From contig NZ_JAGGKV010000007.1 in the NCBI RefSeq assembly GCF_017874035.1, forward strand, positions 186,001 through 250,000: a stretch of DNA of 64,000 nucleotides. The letters run 5' to 3'. Below, in pieces: positions 1-7,256 of the stretch (within the stretch, counting starts at the first letter, position 1; every line of letters starts with the position of its first letter). This DNA comes from Paenibacillus aceris (GTDB lineage Bacteria > Bacillota > Bacilli > Paenibacillales > NBRC-103111). Below the pieces are notes generated by a model. The model had not been told where the DNA came from, ran no database searches, and worked only from the letters and a program-made list of their open reading frames with translations. A program made the translations under genes and the position numbers.

Positions 1-1
1 C

Positions 2-313
2 GGCTCCAACGTGGACGCCGTGTTCGCCTTGTTGGCGCAGTACGGGGATGAGGCGGAGCGCCGGGGGATGCCAGCCTCTGTGCTCGCTGCGCTCGTGTAC
101 GCGATCGAATGCGAGATGGCAGTAAAGCCGGCGGACTTCTTCATCCGCCGCACGGGGGCCCTCTTCTTCGATATCGCGTGGGCACGGCAGTGGAAGGCGC
201 CGGCGGTCGCTTTCATGGCGGAGCGCTTCGGCTGGGATGAAACGCAGCGTGCGGCTTACACCACCGAGCTGGAGAAGCTGCTGCATGAGGCAGTGAACCC
301 GCTGGAGGCATGA
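2..313 (+). CDS. glpD: Glycerol-3-phosphate dehydrogenase, C-terminal fragment (window edge)
   Basis: The open frame runs in from the left edge of the window, so only about the last 103 codons are seen. The residues include the block KPADFFIRRTGALFFDI, which is typical of the C-terminal helical domain of the FAD-dependent aerobic glycerol-3-phosphate dehydrogenase of Bacillus-type bacteria. The enzyme oxidises glycerol 3-phosphate to dihydroxyacetone phosphate at the membrane and passes electrons to quinone. The frame ends in TGA at 311-313 and a strong hairpin terminator follows. The FAD-binding part lies outside the window, so assignment rests on the C-terminal domain only. Confidence 0.85.
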   Translation, partial: GSNVDAVFALLAQYGDEAERRGMPASVLAALVYAIECEMAVKPADFFIRRTGALFFDIAWARQWKAPAVAFMAERFGWDETQRAAYTTELEKLLHEAVNPLEA

Positions 314-364
314 GCTCGAGCGGGGTGGGTTCAGTGGCCGGACCTAAGGTATTCCAAAACAAAA

Positions 365-397
365 AAAGCTGCTCTCGCCTAAGCGAGGGCAGCTTTT
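365..397. terminator. Bidirectional rho-independent terminator
   Basis: A 14-bp stem with one mismatch (AAGCTGCTCTCGC / GCGAGGGCAGCTT) has an A-run on the left and a T-run on the right. It lies between the convergent glpD and repeat-protein genes and can serve both. Confidence 0.85.
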
Positions 398-409
398 TAA
401 ATTAGTTGA

Positions 410-2110
410 TTAGGCCTTGCTTGGTGTGTAACCAGGTGTGTTGATAATATCCGCAAGCTTCGAAGCCCCTTCGGAGTAATACTTATTGGCGTCTTCTTGC
501 GTTGCGCGATGCATGGAAACTTGGAAATCAAGTTCCTGTCTAAGGACGTTCAGAATTTTCTCTTTTAGCTCGCCTGGATCCAAGCTAGCTGCCGAAGCTA
601 CAAGGGTTTTACCTTGACGAAGATCTTCAAGCACGTCTTTCTCTTCCTTTTTACCGAAAACAGCAGTGTCGTTGACTACGCGATTGACGCGATAATCGAT
701 TAGTTTTTGCAGGTCCGCTTGAACTTCAGCAGACTCAGGTTGGTAACCAGGCGTGTTGATAATATCCGCAAGTTTGGATGCACCCTCGGAGTAAGACTTA
801 TTAGCATCCTCCTGTGTTGCACGATGCAATGTAACTTGGAAATCAAGTTCCTGTCTAAGAAGACCTAAAATTTTGTCTTTCAGTTCGCCTGAATCCAATC
901 TTGCTGCTGAAGCAACAAGCGTTTTGCCTTGGCGAAGATCTTCACGGACATCGCTCTCCTCTTTTTTACCGAAGACAGCTGTATCATTGATCACTCGATC
1001 AATACGAGTTTGAACTACTTTCTGCAGATCCGCCTGAACTGCAGCAGATTCAGGAGTGTAACCAGGCGTATTAATGATATTCGCGATTTTAGAAACAGCT
1101 TCCGCATAGGATTTGTTAGCATCTTCTTGCGTTGCATGACCCATAGCCACCACGAAATCAAGATCTTGTCGAATTACGTTCGAGATTTTTTCTTTCAATT
1201 CGCCTGCATCTAAGTTAGCTGCCGAAGCGACAAGAGTTTTGCCTTGAAGCAAATCCTCCCTAACGTCTTTCTCATCTTTTTTAGCGAAGAAAGCAGTATC
1301 CGTAACAACATGGCTAATCCGGTTAGCAACAAGTTTACTCAAATCGATAGCTGCTGATTTCACACTATCAGGGTTATAGCCAGAAGTGTTCATGATCTCG
1401 GAGAGTTTACCAGCGCCTAGTGCATAGAAACGATCAGCATCCGCTTGAGATACTCCATACGTGGAGACCTGGAATTGCAGATCTTGTTTAAGCAAGTTCA
1501 ACAAATCTTCTTTTAATTCACCTGGATCTAAAGACGCTGCAGACTGAACGAGTGTTTTACCTTGACGAAGATCATCCGAAACGTCGTTTTGATCTTTTCT
1601 CGCAAAGCTAGCTGTGTCCCGCACGACATTGTCCAAACGATTCATGACAAGATGAGCCAAGATTGCGTTGCTGTCAGCAGAAGGGAGCTTATCACCTTTC
1701 GTTATTAAGATGGAACCCAACTGTTCATTAAGAGCTGTTTCACTGGCTAAAGCTTCGTCATCTGAAAGGAGCCCATAGCTGAGTGCTTTATGTAAATCAA
1801 AAGTAATGATAGGTGTCAAATCAGTAAGCAGATCAGCGCTGCTAACTCCGGTTGCTTCCGGCAAGGTGCTGCCAACAGCAAGAGCGTCTCTAATATCGTC
1901 CTCGTCTTGGCCTGTGGCTTGAGCGGCATCTTTAGCAAGAATGGATAAATGATAGTTGATGAGTTGGCTTGCAAAAGAATTTGCTTGCAAAGTCGCTTTT
2001 GCAGGAACGGCCTCGTCAGCGAAAGCTTTGCCTGCAGTCAGGGCAGAACCTGACAGCAGAAGCGCGGCAGCCAGTGTGCCTGTTGTTAAAAGTTTGAATG
2101 ATTTTTTCAC
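410..2110 (-). CDS. Secreted protein with five ~105-residue repeats, function unknown
   Basis: An open frame extends three codons further to an ATG at 2119, but that ATG abuts the AAGGAG itself; the GTG at 2110 has AAGGAG at 9-nt spacing and gives a cleaner signal peptide (KKS..., hydrophobic stretch, cleavage near AFA-DE). After it come five repeats at about residues 55-159, 160-265, 266-370, 371-475 and 476-569, counted from the upstream ATG. Repeats 2-5 share DLRQGKTLVASAA, LDPGELKEKI and NTPGYTP-like blocks; the first is degenerate. I recognise no family. The repeats look helical and the protein is probably exported to the wall or medium. It is divergent from a GbsR-type regulator, across a region with three inverted repeats, suggesting control by it. 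Confidence 0.8.
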   Translation of the reverse strand: MKKSFKLLTTGTLAAALLLSGSALTAGKAFADEAVPAKATLQANSFASQLINYHLSILAKDAAQATGQDEDDIRDALAVGSTLPEATGVSSADLLTDLTPIITFDLHKALSYGLLSDDEALASETALNEQLGSILITKGDKLPSADSNAILAHLVMNRLDNVVRDTASFARKDQNDVSDDLRQGKTLVQSAASLDPGELKEDLLNLLKQDLQFQVSTYGVSQADADRFYALGAGKLSEIMNTSGYNPDSVKSAAIDLSKLVANRISHVVTDTAFFAKKDEKDVREDLLQGKTLVASAANLDAGELKEKISNVIRQDLDFVVAMGHATQEDANKSYAEAVSKIANIINTPGYTPESAAVQADLQKVVQTRIDRVINDTAVFGKKEESDVREDLRQGKTLVASAARLDSGELKDKILGLLRQELDFQVTLHRATQEDANKSYSEGASKLADIINTPGYQPESAEVQADLQKLIDYRVNRVVNDTAVFGKKEEKDVLEDLRQGKTLVASAASLDPGELKEKILNVLRQELDFQVSMHRATQEDANKYYSEGASKLADIINTPGYTPSKA

Positions 2111-2148
2111 TTGGAACATCTCCTTCGGATATATAAAAATAAAAATCC

Positions 2149-2256
2149 ACTAACGACATTACGTTAGTATTTATCGTTAACAACGTTGTTAATGATAATA
2201 ATATAAATCCGTGCAACTGTATTGTCAATTGTACATTGTGAAAGTTTACACAATGT
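2149..2256. promoter_or_regulatory. Cluster of three inverted repeats, candidate GbsR/MarR operators
   Basis: Three dyads lie in the divergent promoter region. ACTAACG-N6-CGTTAGT is at 2149-2168. A 28-bp near-perfect palindrome at 2171-2198 has the perfect core TTAACAACGTTGTTAA at 2177-2192 and TTATC/GATAA flanks. ACATTGTG-N8-CACAATGT is at 2233-2256. Winged-helix MarR/GbsR dimers bind such dyads. The assignment to the neighbouring regulator is inferred from position. Confidence 0.6.
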
Positions 2257-2294
2257 TCACAAAATCGATTTTTGTCAATATTTCGACATTAAAG

Positions 2295-2323
2295 TTGACT
2301 GACCGTTTTTTTTTGACTATGAT
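2295..2323 (+). promoter_or_regulatory. Sigma-A promoter of the GbsR-type regulator
   Basis: TTGACT (2295-2300), a 17-bp spacer and TATGAT (2318-2323) form a near-consensus vegetative promoter about 45 bp upstream of the regulator start. Confidence 0.75.
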
Positions 2324-2366
2324 TATCAGTGGTATCTAAATTTTTCACAGAGAGGGAGAGTAAGGG

Positions 2367-2900
2367 ATGGAACAACATGAACAGACTTTCTCTGAGTGGA
2401 AGCAAAATATTAGCGATTTTATGTCACTGAATTATGAAAAAAAAGGATTTAGCCCGCTTGTTGGGAAAATATTTGCGCAGCTTATGTTCGCTACAGGCCC
2501 CCTTAGTTTACAGGATATTGTAGAACAACTTGGCGTTACCAAAGCCGCTGTCAGCATTCAAATACGCAATATGGAAAGAATGGGCATGTGCAAGAAGATG
2601 CCTTCTAATAATGACCGAAGAGATTATTACTATGTTTCTGAAAGCTATAGTCTGAATCACGTTCGCAAAATCGTGCAGGATTTGGAGTTATTTCATAAAT
2701 GGGCGGAGAAAACCGTGCAAGAGATCCCCAAGATTGAAACCTGCAGTTCCGAGCAGCAGGAATCGCTGGAGCATTTTTCACAAAGGTTTTCGCTGATAGC
2801 TGCGATGTATGATATGCTGCACCCCATGATTAAGGAAGTAGAGCAGAAATGGGAGCAGTGTGTATCGGATCGTAAGGGGGCTATCGACAAGAAAACATAA
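2367..2900 (+). CDS. GbsR/MarR-family winged-helix regulator
   Basis: This 177-residue protein has a winged helix near residues 35-95 (LSLQDIVEQLGVTKAAVSIQ, then RRDYYYV in the wing) and a helical C-terminal half, the layout of GbsR-type relatives of MarR. Such proteins control osmoprotectant and transport genes in Bacillus. Here no choline or betaine genes are adjacent, so the ligand cannot be named. It starts at an ATG with a GGGAG-type ribosome binding site and has its own strong promoter. The divergent secreted repeat protein is the obvious candidate target. Family assignment is fairly sure; the role is inference. Confidence 0.8.
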   Translation: MEQHEQTFSEWKQNISDFMSLNYEKKGFSPLVGKIFAQLMFATGPLSLQDIVEQLGVTKAAVSIQIRNMERMGMCKKMPSNNDRRDYYYVSESYSLNHVRKIVQDLELFHKWAEKTVQEIPKIETCSSEQQESLEHFSQRFSLIAAMYDMLHPMIKEVEQKWEQCVSDRKGAIDKKT

Positions 2901-2907
2901 AGTCTAT

Positions 2908-2943
2908 CGTAACCGTTTACACGGATTCGGTGGGCTTTTTTTG
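2908..2943 (+). terminator. Weak terminator after the GbsR-type gene
   Basis: A short stem (ACCG ... CGGT) followed by a seven-T run begins shortly after the stop codon. The left part (TAACCGTTTACA) also resembles a CcpA cre box. Confidence 0.4.
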
Positions 2944-2963
2944 TCCAAATTTGCAAAGTTGGA

Positions 2964-3014
2964 AAAGGGCTGTCCAGCAGGTCATTCCTGACCTATTGCG
3001 ACAGCCCTGTTTTC
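2964..3014 (+). repeat. Family B nested hairpin, copy 1
   Basis: An outer stem GGGCTGT (2967-2973) / ACAGCCC (3001-3007) encloses an inner stem AGGTC (2979-2983) / GACCT (2990-2994) with loop ATTCCT, then a T-rich tail. The same design recurs at 17512, 25899, 47412, 50686 and 60171. It probably terminates transcription. This copy has no family A element beside it. Confidence 0.75.
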
Positions 3015-3126
3015 CTTGTTGGTGCTTGCTCCCAAAACGTGCTCCTATCTTACAAAATGTGCTATCATGCTATAGACGGCGGCGCCTCCGCCATTCATTA
3101 CTGCCAGCAAAGTAGGTGTGTCCCCT

Positions 3127-3717
3127 ATGGGATTGACAGAGCTTCTGTCCTATATGACGGAAGAGAATTTGGCCATGCTGGTCGATAAATACCGATCACT
3201 GGGCCCTTTACCCGGTCTTCTTCTTCCTTTTATGAAATCGTTCATTCCGCCTCTGCCGACGCTTGTTATCATTAGCGTTAATGCAGCTGTATATGGACTG
3301 TGGCTCGGCTTTTTGTACTCATGGATCGGAATTGTGGGCGGCTGCTTGGTGACGTTTGCGATTGTGAAAAAAGTGGCCGGCCACCCCTATTTAGTTCGGT
3401 GGTCGCAAAAGCCTAAGGTGCAGAAAAGCCTGGTTTGGGCTCGCCGGCAGGCTTTTAATTATGTGTTTCTGCTCAGTCTTTTTCCAGTGGGGCCATTCGT
3501 TGTAATCAATATGGCGGCAGGGTTAGTAGGGATGAGATTTCGTTCATTTCTGGTAGCTGTTCTCGCTGGCAAAGCGGTTATGGTGATGTCGGTTTCTTTT
3601 ATCGGCTATGATATTCACCGGTTCATAGAGAACCCGTTCCGGCTTCTCTATGTTGTTCTATTCGTAGGAGTTTCCATGGTGTTAAGTAAGAAAATAGAGA
3701 AACGATTCTCGCATTAA
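3127..3717 (+). CDS. TVP38/TMEM64 (DedA-like) integral membrane protein
   Basis: The roughly 196-residue protein has about five hydrophobic segments. It carries the signature region FLLSLFPVGPFVVINMAAGL, typical of TVP38/TMEM64 (SNARE-associated Golgi/YdjX) family proteins, proposed to act in lipid transport or membrane homeostasis. I chose the ATG at 3127 because GTAGGTG sits about 8 nt upstream; an in-frame GTG at 3118 is possible. It stands alone between a family B hairpin and a convergent regulator gene. Substrate is unknown. Confidence 0.8.
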   Translation: MGLTELLSYMTEENLAMLVDKYRSLGPLPGLLLPFMKSFIPPLPTLVIISVNAAVYGLWLGFLYSWIGIVGGCLVTFAIVKKVAGHPYLVRWSQKPKVQKSLVWARRQAFNYVFLLSLFPVGPFVVINMAAGLVGMRFRSFLVAVLAGKAVMVMSVSFIGYDIHRFIENPFRLLYVVLFVGVSMVLSKKIEKRFSH

Positions 3718-3735
3718 TAGCAGCGGCCGCTGAGT

Positions 3736-4857
3736 TTAGTCGACTAGTACCTGTAGCTTTAGCTTCGGATACAGCGCTGAAAGCTCGGCGGCTTGTTTTT
3801 GCAGCACAGGAAGTTCGAAGCTTTTATCAAAAATGTCCCGATCCGGCTGGAACGTTAACCTCGTCCCTGTCTCTTTGGTGATGCCGACCGTCTGCAGCTC
3901 GCTTTGCGGGATGCCATGCTTGTAGTGCTGCTCGAACACTTTGCCGTCACGGCGAATTTCGACCGTTAGCGAGCGGGACAGTGCGTTGACGATCGGCATG
4001 CTGATGCCCTTTTCACCGCCGGGGGCGAGGAAAGAAGCGCTTGCGCTTAGGCGGCTCATATCCGTGAGCACAGCTTGCACGCGAGGCTGCTGGTCCGGCA
4101 GTGCTTGCACGGGGATGCCCCGGCCGTTGTCGGCGACGGTTACGCTGCCGTTCCGGTGCAGGAAGAGACGAACCTCCGTGCAGGTGCCGTGCAGGTGCTC
4201 CAATAGGCTGTTCTCCACCACGGCCCATAGAAGATAATGCGGATCGAAGGACGCGCTGGCGTCGGGTGAATCCCCTAAGTAGGAACGCGCATCATTTCGA
4301 ACCTCGTACATATCCAAGTAGTCGCTGGTATCCATGAAATCCGATGTGGCTGCAAGGAGCAGCAGCAGCGGAAGCACACGATGACCAGGGATGGCGTATT
4401 TGCCGCCTCTTTCCTCCTGCACTAAGAGGTCGGCTCCAGCGAGGGCCTTCATATGATGATAAAGCTGCCCCGTTGTGCCCATGTTCAGGCGTTCGACGAG
4501 CTCAGGACCGGTTAGCGGCTCCTGCAAAACCGTTCTTAAAATATCCAAGCGCTGCTTATGTCCTAAAGCGGCAAGGATTTTGGCAGCTTTATCGCCATCC
4601 AGTTCTAGAAGCTGATCCGCCTCTCTCTCCTGGGGCTCCCACCGATAATGGGATTGCCCGCTTTGGAACTGCCCTGAGTAGTAAACTCTTCCTTGTTCTT
4701 TGTCCGAGTGCTGCGCCTGCTCCTGCTGCAAGTGCTGCTTGATGATCCTGCCTGATTGTTCCTTTACAGGCATGAAATCTTCCATAAGTTGCTGCAGTTT
4801 GTTCAGTTGATCGCGCATCTCATCTAGTTCGGCTCCATAATCCCTTGGTGTAGTCAT
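3736..4857 (-). CDS. Regulator fusing ArsR-like winged helix to GyrB-type GHKL ATPase
   Basis: Numbered from the GTG at 4866, the protein has an N-terminal coiled-coil-like stretch (13-32), a winged helix (about 88-160; GHKQRLDILRTVL, GQLYHHMKAL) and a GHKL ATPase of GyrB/ParE type (about 205-376). Matching GyrB motifs are VVENSLLEHLHG (Glu218/Asn219), VADNGRGIPV (Asp246), GGEKGISMPIVNALS and TGTRLTFQPDRDIF. It stops before the transducer and DNA-cleavage parts, so it is not a gyrase subunit. The GTG lies inside the AGGTGA ribosome binding site, so the ATG at 4857 is the likely start. A 34-bp near-palindrome lies 18 bp upstream. ATP-dependent control of DNA binding is inference. Confidence 0.8.
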   Translation of the reverse strand: MTTPRDYGAELDEMRDQLNKLQQLMEDFMPVKEQSGRIIKQHLQQEQAQHSDKEQGRVYYSGQFQSGQSHYRWEPQEREADQLLELDGDKAAKILAALGHKQRLDILRTVLQEPLTGPELVERLNMGTTGQLYHHMKALAGADLLVQEERGGKYAIPGHRVLPLLLLLAATSDFMDTSDYLDMYEVRNDARSYLGDSPDASASFDPHYLLWAVVENSLLEHLHGTCTEVRLFLHRNGSVTVADNGRGIPVQALPDQQPRVQAVLTDMSRLSASASFLAPGGEKGISMPIVNALSRSLTVEIRRDGKVFEQHYKHGIPQSELQTVGITKETGTRLTFQPDRDIFDKSFELPVLQKQAAELSALYPKLKLQVLVD

Positions 4858-4874
4858 AAAGATCACCTCATCTA

Positions 4875-4908
4875 ATTATTTAAATACGTAATTACGTAAT
4901 TAAATAAT
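4875..4908. promoter_or_regulatory. 34-bp near-perfect palindrome, candidate autoregulatory operator
   Basis: The sequence is self-complementary at 32 of 34 positions, with the perfect centre TACGTAATTACGTA at 4885-4898. It lies directly upstream of the winged-helix/ATPase gene in its presumed promoter, so self-repression is likely but not shown. Confidence 0.65.
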
Positions 4909-4969
4909 ACCATTGTCGGTGGTAAAAGTAAATAGTGCGGCTAGGTGAACAGCCCGAAAATAAAAAAAG

Positions 4970-5002
4970 GACGAACACCCCTCAGTTAGGAGTTAGCTCG
5001 TC
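4970..5002 (-). terminator. Terminator overlapping the end of the yetF-like gene
   Basis: On the minus strand GACGA ... TCGTC closes a hairpin that starts within the last codons of the gene and is followed by a seven-T run after CC. Confidence 0.6.
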
Positions 5003-5716
5003 TTTTTCTTTCGAAACCGTTTCCGTATAGACCCGTATTTGATCTTGATCATCAATGGTGGCTAGCACGACATTCTCCAAATCAGCATGTGCGGCGTGAA
5101 TCTGGGACTTTAACCACACCATGTCCTTCCCTTGCTCAGCCAGCATGCCAGTATTCGTCGTACCTTCGACAATGATCGGTTTTACCAATGAGAAGGAGGA
5201 CGTGGGGATGGACATGTCCTTGGGCGTAACCGGTTGATATTGTGGCTCAAGGAACACAGAAATGATTCCCCCCGGCTCCCACAGGGCAAGGGCGACTTTA
5301 TTGATATCCTCAATTTGTTGTTTTCTCAGCTCAGAAAAAAGGTGGTCCACAGAAATGCGGGCTCTGCGCAAGTTTTTCAGCATGATTTTCCCGTGCTCAA
5401 TTAGCTTCAAAGGCGCCGGGTCCAGAAAGTGCTTCAAAAAGTTCCACTTTAAACTTAACCATGATGTGAGGACGTACAGGATGACAAGCACGATGGTGGA
5501 GATCATGGAGCCGGTTAACGATAAATGCTCATCGGAAAGCGGATGGGCGACGATGTTCCCCAGAATAAGAGCGATGGTGAAGTCCAGGAATCTAAGCTGG
5601 GAAATGGAACGCTGTCCGAGTAATTTGGCGGCAATGAGCAGGAAAAAGTAGCCTACAACGGCTCTCATCACCCATTCAGCACTAGTAAGCGATTCCTGAC
5701 TATGAAAGAAGTCCAA
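4982..5716 (-). CDS. YetF-like DUF421 membrane protein
   Basis: This 244-residue protein has three N-terminal membrane segments, the motif AKLLGQRSISQLRFLDFTIA and a soluble C-terminal domain with the LFSELRKQQIEDINKV block of DUF421 proteins such as Bacillus YetF, YrbG and YdfR. These dimerise through the soluble domain and have been linked to sporulation and spore germination in some species; their biochemical role is unclear. The start is TTG with GGAG about 11 nt upstream. It is a single gene. Confidence 0.85.
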   Translation of the reverse strand: MDFFHSQESLTSAEWVMRAVVGYFFLLIAAKLLGQRSISQLRFLDFTIALILGNIVAHPLSDEHLSLTGSMISTIVLVILYVLTSWLSLKWNFLKHFLDPAPLKLIEHGKIMLKNLRRARISVDHLFSELRKQQIEDINKVALALWEPGGIISVFLEPQYQPVTPKDMSIPTSSFSLVKPIIVEGTTNTGMLAEQGKDMVWLKSQIHAAHADLENVVLATIDDQDQIRVYTETVSKEKDELTPN

Positions 5717-5766
5717 TCGAAGTCACACTCCGTGCATCAGAATCGTAAGCTCCGATTATTCTCCCC

Positions 5767-6618
5767 TTATTTTCCAGAATCTAACCCGACTTCCCGCTCG
5801 CTCCATGCCCAGAAACGGCCGGCAAATGCATCATCCTTAGCCTTATCCGAAATAGGGGCGATCTTTTTCTTGTAAAAATATTCGCCGCTAACCGCACTTA
5901 CATCCGGGCTGGATGCCAAAAAGATAGCCGTCTCTGCGCCCTGCGCCGGCGTTAGGAAAAAAGGCCGCATCATACGATGCACGGCCTTGCCGAACCCGGT
6001 GTCCCGATCGACACCGATATTCGTGCCTACCGCTCCCGGATGCAGCGAATTCACCGTTACGGCTGTGCCGGTCAGACGTTTGGCCAGCTCGCGCGTAAAC
6101 CAAATATTTGCTATTTTGGACTGCGCATAGCCTCTCCACACACGGAACCCCCGGGTTAGGTGGGGGTTATCGAAGTCGAAGCGCCCTATTTTGTGGGCGC
6201 CGGAGGACACGTTCACGATCCGCCCCTGCGGGGCGCGGGTTATGGCTTCTAGCAGGAGCCGGGTCAGCAAGAAGTGGCCCAGGTGGTTAACGCCAATCAT
6301 CGCTTCAAAGCCGTCGGACGTGGTTTGCCGTTTCACGGTGACAACGCCTGCGTTGTTCACCAGCACGTCCAGCACCGTGTGCTTGGCGAGGAAGGCACTA
6401 GCGAAAGCGTGTATGCTGGCTAGTGAGCCCAGATCGCAAAGCATAAGCTCGATCTGCTCCGAGCCGCTCTGGCGGCGTGCCTCGGCAAGCGCCTGCTCGC
6501 CCCTTTGCCGGCTGCGGCACAGCATGATCACATGTGCGCCCTTACGAGCGAGCTCCACGGTTGTAGCCAGTCCCATGCCGGAATTAGCACCGGTTACGAT
6601 AACGGTTTGATTGTGCAT
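5767..6618 (-). CDS. Short-chain dehydrogenase/reductase (retinol-dehydrogenase-like)
   Basis: The 283-residue protein shows the classical SDR order: TGANSGMG nucleotide-binding loop near residue 9, NNAG near residue 88, the catalytic Ser in NVSSGAHKIG, and Tyr-x-x-x-Lys in YAQSKIAN. CRSRQRGEQALAEA after strand 2 suggests NADP(H) preference. Substrate cannot be predicted; relatives are usually labelled retinol dehydrogenase-like. The ATG has AAGGAGG upstream. The gene is GC-richer than its flanks. Confidence 0.88.
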   Translation of the reverse strand: MHNQTVIVTGANSGMGLATTVELARKGAHVIMLCRSRQRGEQALAEARRQSGSEQIELMLCDLGSLASIHAFASAFLAKHTVLDVLVNNAGVVTVKRQTTSDGFEAMIGVNHLGHFLLTRLLLEAITRAPQGRIVNVSSGAHKIGRFDFDNPHLTRGFRVWRGYAQSKIANIWFTRELAKRLTGTAVTVNSLHPGAVGTNIGVDRDTGFGKAVHRMMRPFFLTPAQGAETAIFLASSPDVSAVSGEYFYKKKIAPISDKAKDDAFAGRFWAWSEREVGLDSGK

Positions 6619-6686
6619 ATGACTCCTCCTTGGACTTTTCTTCCATTATAGCTGATGGAAGGTCGCAAGGCTCGAGTTGTTCGTCA

Positions 6687-7187
6687 TTAAACTAGCGGCT
6701 GCATGCCCCGTTCCAACCAGTCTTCGCGGGTTGGTCCGTATACATCCGGCACGCGCAAGCCGGCCTGACGCATTAACACGATCATTTCACCACGGTGGTG
6801 AATTTCATGCGAGATGAAGATACGCAGCGTTGTTGCATTGAGCCACATTTCGCCATACATGTCGGTGGACTCCGCGAGCTTGGCATCTGTCCACTGGGAC
6901 TGGATGGCGGTGGTCAGTGCGGCCGCTTGGGCTCGGTAGGCATCGGCTATGGTCTTGGCTGAGGAAGGTGCATGCTCTTCGCCTTCAGGCGCTTCAAAGG
7001 ACAAGCCCATGCGAGAAGTCATTTCGTGGATCGTTGTGGCGATATGCCAGGCCAGTTGTCCGAGCGAGCGGAAGTCCGGCGCTATTTTCTGGGTAAGGGA
7101 AGCATCTGTAAGCGTGTCGAGTACGCGCTGTGTCGCTTGGGATTCATTGTTCCATTCATTCACAAAATCTTGAATTGTTTTAAACAT
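6687..7187 (-). CDS. DinB-family putative metal-dependent protein
   Basis: The 166-residue four-helix protein carries the DinB metal-site histidines: one in LGQLAWHIATT and two in FISHEIHHRGEMIVLM. DinB/YfiT proteins include bacillithiol- or mycothiol-dependent transferases and proteins induced by DNA damage. The gene has AAGGAGG before its ATG. It follows the WYL regulator gene with a short gap containing a perfect 7-bp-arm dyad, so it is probably a regulated target. Confidence 0.85.
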   Translation of the reverse strand: MFKTIQDFVNEWNNESQATQRVLDTLTDASLTQKIAPDFRSLGQLAWHIATTIHEMTSRMGLSFEAPEGEEHAPSSAKTIADAYRAQAAALTTAIQSQWTDAKLAESTDMYGEMWLNATTLRIFISHEIHHRGEMIVLMRQAGLRVPDVYGPTREDWLERGMQPLV

Positions 7188-7235
7188 AGGGAAATCCTCC
7201 TTAGATTGGATATACCCTCAGTATAGACAAACATG

Positions 7236-7255
7236 ACTGACATCATAGTGTCAGT
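7236..7255. promoter_or_regulatory. Inverted repeat ACTGACA-N6-TGTCAGT, candidate WYL-regulator operator
   Basis: Perfect 7-bp arms lie between the WYL regulator gene and the DinB gene. A closely similar dyad (CTGACA-N6-TGTCAG) lies at 18711-18728 upstream of an AlkZ-like gene. TGACA...TGTCA dyads are usual for YafY-type WYL regulators. Confidence 0.6.
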
Positions 7256-7256
7256 G

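Noticed and set aside
2908..2921. CcpA cre-like sequence
   Set aside because: It resembles the consensus apart from its end base, but lies after a gene in a terminator region, so a role in catabolite repression is doubtful.
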